This document shows positions 57,770-64,000 of a stretch of DNA of 64,000 nucleotides, one piece after another. The notes under the pieces were generated by a model. That model did no database searches. It had not been told where the DNA came from and was given only the letters and a program-made list of their open reading frames with translations. Both the position numbers and the translations under genes were made by a program. This DNA is from Amphiura filiformis (lineage: Eukaryota; Echinodermata; Ophiuroidea; Amphilepidida; Amphiuridae): assembly GCF_039555335.1 (NCBI RefSeq), contig NC_092628.1, positions 97,344,536 through 97,408,535 on the forward strand, read 5' to 3'. Position 1 is the stretch's first letter, and the number at the start of each line of letters is the position of its first letter.

Positions 57770-58073
57770 GTATTAAAATACTGAATACTTATAGGATGAA
57801 TTCAGTAAGATACACTAATTGAGTCAATAACTTGCAGTTTCGGGTTTTGGTTTGTAACAAATCACACAGACTTGGCTATAGAGACTGTGCAAGGCAATAG
57901 CCAAGGCTACTCGCACACACATTTTGGTTAATAACAACCTTGTGTGCAACCATGCAGGTATGCAACAAGGTTTTCAGTGCATAGTGAGAATGGATAACTT
58001 TTGGGATAAAAGGAATTGATATGTGATTCATCAAATTGTTTTAGTCCCCTTGCTAAATGTAATTTTTATGTAG

Positions 58074-58369
58074 ATATTGGCATCTCAAGTCTGGTTAGAC
58101 TCTTGTTTTTGATGAATTTTGCTTCAAAAGACAACCAATATGTTTACTGGTCGTCAGTTGCCAGCATTGAACAGTTTGAGAGAGTGTCAAAGTTCACACA
58201 GAGGTCAAGATTCAAACTTGCTGTTGTTACAGATCTCAACAAATTATTCCTCTGGTCATTTAAAGGATTCAGAAAAAGTATATTTTCAGAAAGGATGGGT
58301 CACAGGCAGATTCCATACAGGGCAAAACTTGACAATGCTCAAATCTTCACTAAAATAGTCTCATCATAG
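58074..58369 (+). CDS. Possible terminal exon joined to 57018-57386
   Basis: After TTTTTATGTAG a frame in the required phase runs for 97 codons (IGISSLVRLLFLMNF ... IFTKIVSS) to a TAG/TGA-type stop at 58367-58369. Phase agreement is the main support. An overlapping frame is also open, so the coding reading is uncertain, and no family is recognised. Confidence 0.25.
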
Positions 58370-59355
58370 AAGAGCACTTAAAAAAAAAAATAGTGTGTAT
58401 TGTGTCAAATATTTTGGGTAATATTGCAAAATAGGTCAAGGTCTATAAGATTCAATGGGCATTGACCAAGTTTTTCACTGTGCTACCATGGTAAGGAAAC
58501 ATCCTGGTTATGGCAAACATTTATTTGAATTGTTTATAGAAGACAATCAATTTGAGACTATTTTGATGAAAATCAGAGCAGTTTTCAGGTTTTGACCCAT
58601 GTGGAGTGAGCTTTGACCTAAGTTATGGTCATAACTCATACATCACCCTTAGGCAGTATCAATTAGCTAGCCACCTATCATCGGCTCATTATTTTAGATG
58701 GCGAGTTTGTTCCTGGGACAGGCAAAATTAATGCCTTTCACATGTACTAATGGAATCTGTAATAATTATGTGTATACCAGGGAGGTATGAATTCTCAAAA
58801 TTATCTGCCAAAATCACTTGACCCTCCCTTTTGACTTTTCAAAATATCTGTGGCTTTAGCTTTTGAGATGAACAATCATTGTTAACATAATTCTTATTTT
58901 CTCACCACCAAAGTTAACAGATTTCCAATAACAGATGTCCACCATTTTATGTTAGCTTCATACTCAACTCAATTCAAATTTAGCTAATTTTATGATAAAG
59001 CATATATGAGGATATACAAAGCATAGTTTGTTTTATATACCTCATATATAGATTCCTGTCATCTGATTGGTTGAAAGTGCAGTCATTGAATTAACTATGC
59101 CCGCAAAATGAACTATGGACCGGTCCATGGAAATGAACTATGGACCGGTCACGTGCGTCCACGATCAAACTGCGCGCTTTTTCCCAGCGTAAAATGATAT
59201 TACGCACGCGCTAATGTTTTCACGCCGCTATAATTACGCAGAAATCGCAGATTGTAATCTGTGTGCTGTTCGCATTGAAACTATTAATTTCTCTTCCCAA
59301 AATCGATGCTTTTAACCAAACAGATGACAAGAATCTTAAGATTTAGTATATAAAA
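58370..59355. other. Intergenic, nothing assigned
   Basis: Includes two direct copies of ATGAACTATGGACCGGTC near 59108 and 59131; otherwise no structure was recognised. Confidence 0.45.
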
Positions 59356-59513
59356 CAAATATTGACTGCTTTTATTGGGCATGGTTAAAATTATAGGCCA
59401 TGGTGATCTCAAAACCATGACTATGCCCCTCGCTACGCCTCGGGCATAGTCATGGTTTTGAGATCACCTTGGCCTATAATTTTAACCATGCCCCTCATAG
59501 CAGTCAATATTTG
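59356..59513. mobile_element. Near-perfect hairpin (foldback element)
   Basis: AAATATTGACTGCT, GGGCATGGTTAAAATTATAG and GTGATCTCAAAACCATGACT pair with AGTCATGGTTTTGAGATCAC, CTATAATTTTAACCATGCCC and AGCAGTCAATATTT. The loop is CCTCGCTACGCCT. Lies just beyond the gypsy pol stop. Confidence 0.85.
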
Positions 59514-59597
59514 TATATTAACATAATACTTTATAATCAATAGTTCCATGGTCAAATTCAAGTCCAAGATCATTATCCATAAAAATAGTTCCAAAAG

Positions 59598-62500
59598 TTA
59601 TAAGTCCAGGCGTTTTGGGGGATGGCGTTCACGTAATGGATACCGGCGTTCAGAAGACGCGGATTGTTCTGGCATGATTATCGCGGTGCGACTGTTGGCG
59701 CTATGGGTGCGACGGTTGGCGCCATAGTGGCGGGTGCAATATTACGTGCGTGGTGTTGGTACGGGTGGTACAACTGAAGAAGTTTTAGTGGGAGGCACTG
59801 AAGTGAGTACCTCGGGTATTGTTATGTTACTTTCCCTTGGTATGGGGTCAGTGGCAGTTGATTCCGAGGTAGCTATCATGTGGTCAATATGCACATGTCG
59901 TTCAGATCCATTTACACTGACAATGTAAGTCAGAGGCCCAAGACGCTGCATAACGGTACCCCCAATCCACTTTGCTGTTCCACGAAAATTGCGCACGTTC
60001 ACAAAATCTCCTGGTTGGAATGATCTTACTTTCTGACGCTTTCCCTCAGGTACTTTCATTTGTTCTTGTCTTGTGCGATTTCTGAGTGTTGGTTTAAGTA
60101 AGCTCAGGCGAGTACGTGGTGCACGCTTTCAAGAAAAGTTCTATGGGGTGCGATTAGTAAAAGTGTAAGCGGCGTGTTGCGATATATGAACAGAAAGTTC
60201 GCTATCTTGTGTGTAATGGTACCACGCCATTTAGGCTAGTCTTCAGGATTTTTTACTTCCTGAACTAGTCTTTCAGCTGCGCCCATTACTCGCGGATGGT
60301 AAGGTGGAACACGAATGTGACGTTAATACCATTCCGCTTCGAGGAAAGTTGCAAATTCACTGGAGGTAAATTGCGGCCCATTGTCACTAACTATGGTTTC
60401 CGGTAAACCAAATGCGGCAAACCATGTGCGAAGATGATCAATAGTCTTGGCAGTAATGGTAGAGCTTCCCATGGGTATTACCTCTGGCCATTTAGAATAG
60501 GTATCTATCATGACAAGATAATGGTGCCCATCTTTTTCGGCAAAATCTATGTGGACCCTTTCAAATGGTCGCGTGGGCCACTTCCATGGGTGTAATGGTG
60601 CAGTGGGTGGTAATTTCCTGACAGAAGCACAAATGGAACAACAGCTTACCATTTTCTCAATGTTTCCATCCAAATTTGGCCACCAAAAGTAACTGCGAGC
60701 TAACGCTTTCATTCGCGACATTCCTTGATGCCCATCATGGAGCTCAGCTAAAAGACGATCTTGTAGGGAACTTGGAATTATAACTCTTCTACCCCACAAG
60801 AGGCAGTCTAGCTCTGTGGATAATTCATGTCTGCGAATCCAGAAAGGTTTCAAGACAGGGTCGTCAAGTTGCTTTGGCCATCCATAAGCTGTATACTCCC
60901 ACGCCGAGACAACACAGGGTCACGCTGTGTAGCTGCCCCCACTTCAGCAGCTTCCACAGGCAATTCATCAACAAGCTTAAACATTGAAAAGTGCTTCCTC
61001 ATTGCTAGGATCAATCACATCCTGGGGTAATCGCGACAAAAAGTCCGCGTAAGCATTGTGTGCTGATGTATTGCGATATTCAATATCGTATTGATACGCT
61101 GATAATATCAAAGCCCATCGCTGTAACCTTTGGGCTGCGAGTGTCGGTACTGCATTCTTTGGACCCAAGATTGTGAGAAGCGGTTGATGATCAGTAATCA
61201 GTGTAAATTGTCGACCATACAAGTACAGGTGAAACTTTTTCACTCCAAAAATCAACGACAATGCTTCTTTCTGTAACTGTGCGTAATTCTTTTCACTTTT
61301 GGTAAGCGTACGTGAAGCAAAGGCTATAGGACGTTCAGTCCCATCTTCCATGATATGCGATAATACGGCACCGATGCCATACTGAGATGCATCACAGGCT
61401 AATCTCAGTGGACGATTCACATCATAGTGAGTCAATACTGTGTCAGACATCAGCTTTTCCTTGGCTGCTTTGAAAGCTTGATCACATTCGGGTGTCCATT
61501 TGTAGGGAACATTGTTACACAAAAGCTTATTCAGTGGATGAATTAGCTCACTCAAGTTAGGAATAAACTTAGCATTTCATGTACCTATCCTTAAAACTTT
61601 TAATGCAAAGGTTGACAGCTAGAATTTCATTCATCCCATGACCTCGGGTACATTTCTTCCGCAGTGAAAGCATAATTATTATATCAGTATAATTATAATT
61701 TTCACAGCAAGCATATGTTCACTACAAGTTTTACTATTATCTAGAAACCCTAAACTCTGATTATCATGTTTATCTGTTGCTGTTGGTATTTTAAATTGCT
61801 TCTTTGCACTAAAAACAACAGCATAAATTAGTTTCATATATTCACACAAGGAAACTTTATGAAGTGAAAATAAGTAAAAATAAAATAGGATACAAATTAT
61901 CATGGTCAGTGCATGGTCCAGAAAATGCCCACAGGCAGTCTATCTGGCCTGGCACTATTTAACTCCTTGCATGAAACAGGTATAAATTGTGTTTAAGAAT
62001 TTACTATGAGTTTAATAACATGAACCAAGATAAAATTATTACTATAAAGAAGGTAATATGAAGAGAAAGAATAACTGATAAGATATATTAGCCCTTCATG
62101 AGAGACTGGGATAAGATACCAATGTTGAATTTTACCACAAATATGTGCCAAAGGTGCAGAGATTCAGTGAGGAAAGGCAAGGGTTATTACACATGGCTTG
62201 GTTAAGGCCAAGTTGGGTTGCAGCTCCCCTACTGTGAAAATAAGATCAGAGAAAAAAAATTTATTACCCCCTTTTACTGGCTAATCGAGGGTAAAATTTT
62301 TCAAACTCTTTAAGGATACGTCGACCTAATGGCATAATATTGAAGCATTCCAAGGAAAGACCGCAACTGGTGTACATTTTGAGGAGTAGGTGCTTCTACG
62401 AATCCCTGAACCTTTTCAGGTGTAGCGGCGATTCCTCTGTCACTGATAATATGACCCAGATATTTCACTTGCGCTTGCATGAAATGACACTTTGCCTGCT

Positions 62501-64000
62501 TTAGACGTATTCCATGTTCCTCCAATCGCGATAGTACAGCTTCCAACCGTTGTAAATGTTCCTCTTCCGACTTTCCCGAAATCAAAATATCATCAATGAA
62601 ACACATGACTCCATCAAGTCCCTGTAGGATTTGTTCCATGGCGTTCTGGAATACACTAGGTGCACTGGCAACTCCAAATGCTAGCCTTGTATATTGGAAT
62701 AACCCTCTATGTGTATTCACAGTTAAGTATTTCTTGGAGTCGGGGTCAAGCTGCATTTGCTGATATGCTTGTGACATGTCCAGGGTAGAGAAAATTTTTC
62801 CTCCAGCGAGCGTTGCAAACATGTCCTGGGGATTAGGTAGTGGATATTTGTCCACTTCTATTTCACTATTTATTGTTACCTTATAGTCCCCACAAATCCT
62901 CAGCGATTTATCTGCTTTGGGAATTACCACAATTGGTGCTGCCCATTCAGCATGCGCTACTGGCTCCAATATGCCTTCCTCCAACAAGCGATCAATCTCC
63001 TTTTCTACCGAATCGCTAAGTGAATATGGCACAGGTCGCGCTTTGTGAAACTTGGGACGAGCATTTGGCTTGACATGCAGTTTGGCTGTATGATGCTTCA
63101 TGGTTCCTAATCCCGGTTGGAACACAGCTTTATGTTTCTTTAACACTTCCTGCATACTTGATCGTGATGATGACACTGACGTTGCATATGTCGCAAAAAT
63201 CTCTTTCCAATTCAAGCGTATGACTTTGAGCCAATTTCTACCCAACACAGGGGGTTGACCAGTTACCCTAGCTACCACTATAAGGGTAATTTCACTATTT
63301 GCGAGCGATAAGTCACTGTCACTTCACCCTGACCGACAACAGGTAACCTGCCACCTCCATAGGTGGAGAAATTGCTTTCACATTTGCTCAGTTTAACATG
63401 TGAAAACTTTGCATTGAATACATCGTGCGGTATGATGGACATGGCTGCACCAGTATCAACTTCCATTGGAATAGCTTTTCCATCTATGTCCACAGTCACC
63501 ATTATAGGGTCTGAGCTGTTTGATCCAGGCAAATTGTGAATTCCAAGAGTGTGGAGATAGTTACAGGTTTCATGCATTTCAGTTCCATTATTATCTTCCA
63601 CCTCCTCCATGCTTTGCTCATCAACATAATTAGTTCCTGAAGTTTGTTTCTTTCTACATACTTTAGCCAAGTGTCCTACCTTTTTGCAATAGTTACACTT
63701 GTAAGTTTTATACTTGCAGACATTGGCATTGTGAGGTTCACCACAGCGATAACAGGTAGTTCCTTGATACTTTGGGTTACTGTTCATACTTGTTGGCGGT
63801 TTATGCTGACTCCGGGGTTGCTGTTGACCACGATTTCGGTTGAATCGCTTAGGTGTGGAATGTACTTTATTCACATTTCCACCCTTGTGGAGCATATCTG
63901 TGTCTTTCGATGCTGCTTCTGATGCTACAGCAATGTTAATTGCTTTTGAAGATCTAAGTCGCCTTCTGTCAAACATTTCCTCTGAATGTTTTCTGCACGA
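59598..64000 (-). pseudogene. Ty3/gypsy retrotransposon (gag-pol), decayed and truncated by the window
   Basis: Minus strand, from the window edge: gag end with two zinc knuckles (CYRCGEPHNANVC and CNYCKKVGHLAKVC, about 63650-63770); protease (MEVDTGAAMSIIP); reverse transcriptase (FSTLDMSQAYQQMQLDP, CFIDDILISGK); RNase H (LACDASQYGIGAVL, LITDHQPLL); integrase (HDGHQGMSRMK...CCSIC, VHIDFAEKD, SDNGPQF, GAAERLVQE). A C-terminal region (PGDFVNVRNF, then RRYPLRERHPPKRLDL) ends at a stop at 59598. Breaks: a one-base frameshift near 63280, a 755-bp insertion in RT, frameshifts near 60980 and 60920, and stops around 60320 and 60260. No LTR is identified; the 5' part is outside the window. Confidence 0.92.
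61571..62330. mobile_element. Insertion splitting gypsy RT from RNase H
   Basis: Gypsy sequence breaks after LQYYA and resumes at KFIPNLSELIHPL, which are contiguous in the family. The about 755-bp insert has imperfect inverted ends sharing TATCCTTAAA (61586-61595 and 62309-62318) and possible AGCAT/GGCAT flanks. No coding capacity; a non-autonomous DNA element is the best reading. Confidence 0.7.

Noticed and set aside
63270..63290. Programmed frameshift between gypsy protease and reverse transcriptase
   Set aside because: No slippery site or structure is evident, and other stops and frameshifts show the copy is simply decayed.

Overview
The window looks like nuclear DNA of an AT-rich, repeat-laden invertebrate animal. 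Introns are GT-AG and long. Non-LTR retrotransposon tails, a Ty3/gypsy element, tRNA-derived short elements and many foldback (MITE-like) elements fill introns and intergenic space. The two recognisable host genes and the repeat mix fit a deuterostome invertebrate (echinoderm or hemichordate). That assignment is inference; nothing here fixes the species. No bacterial, organellar, rRNA or CRISPR features were seen. Host genes: on the minus strand (2145-12752) lies a 13-exon coding region for an RRM + F-box + leucine-rich-repeat protein. It resembles the family annotated after C. elegans EEED8.10; the start codon was not fixed. On the plus strand (19418-40786) 13 phase-compatible exons give a 494-residue FKBP6-like co-chaperone with a degenerate FKBP domain followed by TPRs. 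The two genes are head to head. A candidate promoter with ETS-, E-box-, YY1- and NRF1-like motifs lies at 17.5-17.85 kb and probably serves the minus-strand gene. A third, unrecognised gene is hinted at by a phase 1-1 exon at 57018-57386. Mobile DNA: LINE ORF2 tails occur at 1-1140 (-), 6895-7510 (+), 28500-28960 (-) and 45030-45433 (-), and LINE 3' ends at 1328-1452 and 13380-14034. A decayed Ty3/gypsy element (-) fills 59598-64000 and runs off the right edge; its pol gene is interrupted by a 755-bp insertion. Several foldback elements have clear target-site duplications: TTAA at 1300-1920 and 4849-5229, 8 bp at 12814-12959 and at 27396-27768, TAA at 18563-19039, and 6 bp at 23036-24967. Tandem repeats: a 155-bp array at 16.2-17.0 kb; an AGGTCA-rich minisatellite at 22.0-25.3 kb split by a 1.9-kb insertion; a 257-bp array at 31.1-32.0 kb; a telomere-motif array inside inverted repeats at 43.1-43.3 kb; a GGGCCC-rich composite at 49.4-51.5 kb; and a 20-bp palindromic satellite at 52.9-54.75 kb. 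How the genes work together: nothing shows that the two host genes act together. FKBP6 family members are HSP90-linked factors of the piRNA/meiosis pathway. An RRM-F-box-LRR protein would plausibly couple RNA binding to SCF ubiquitin ligase. A shared germline role is speculation.
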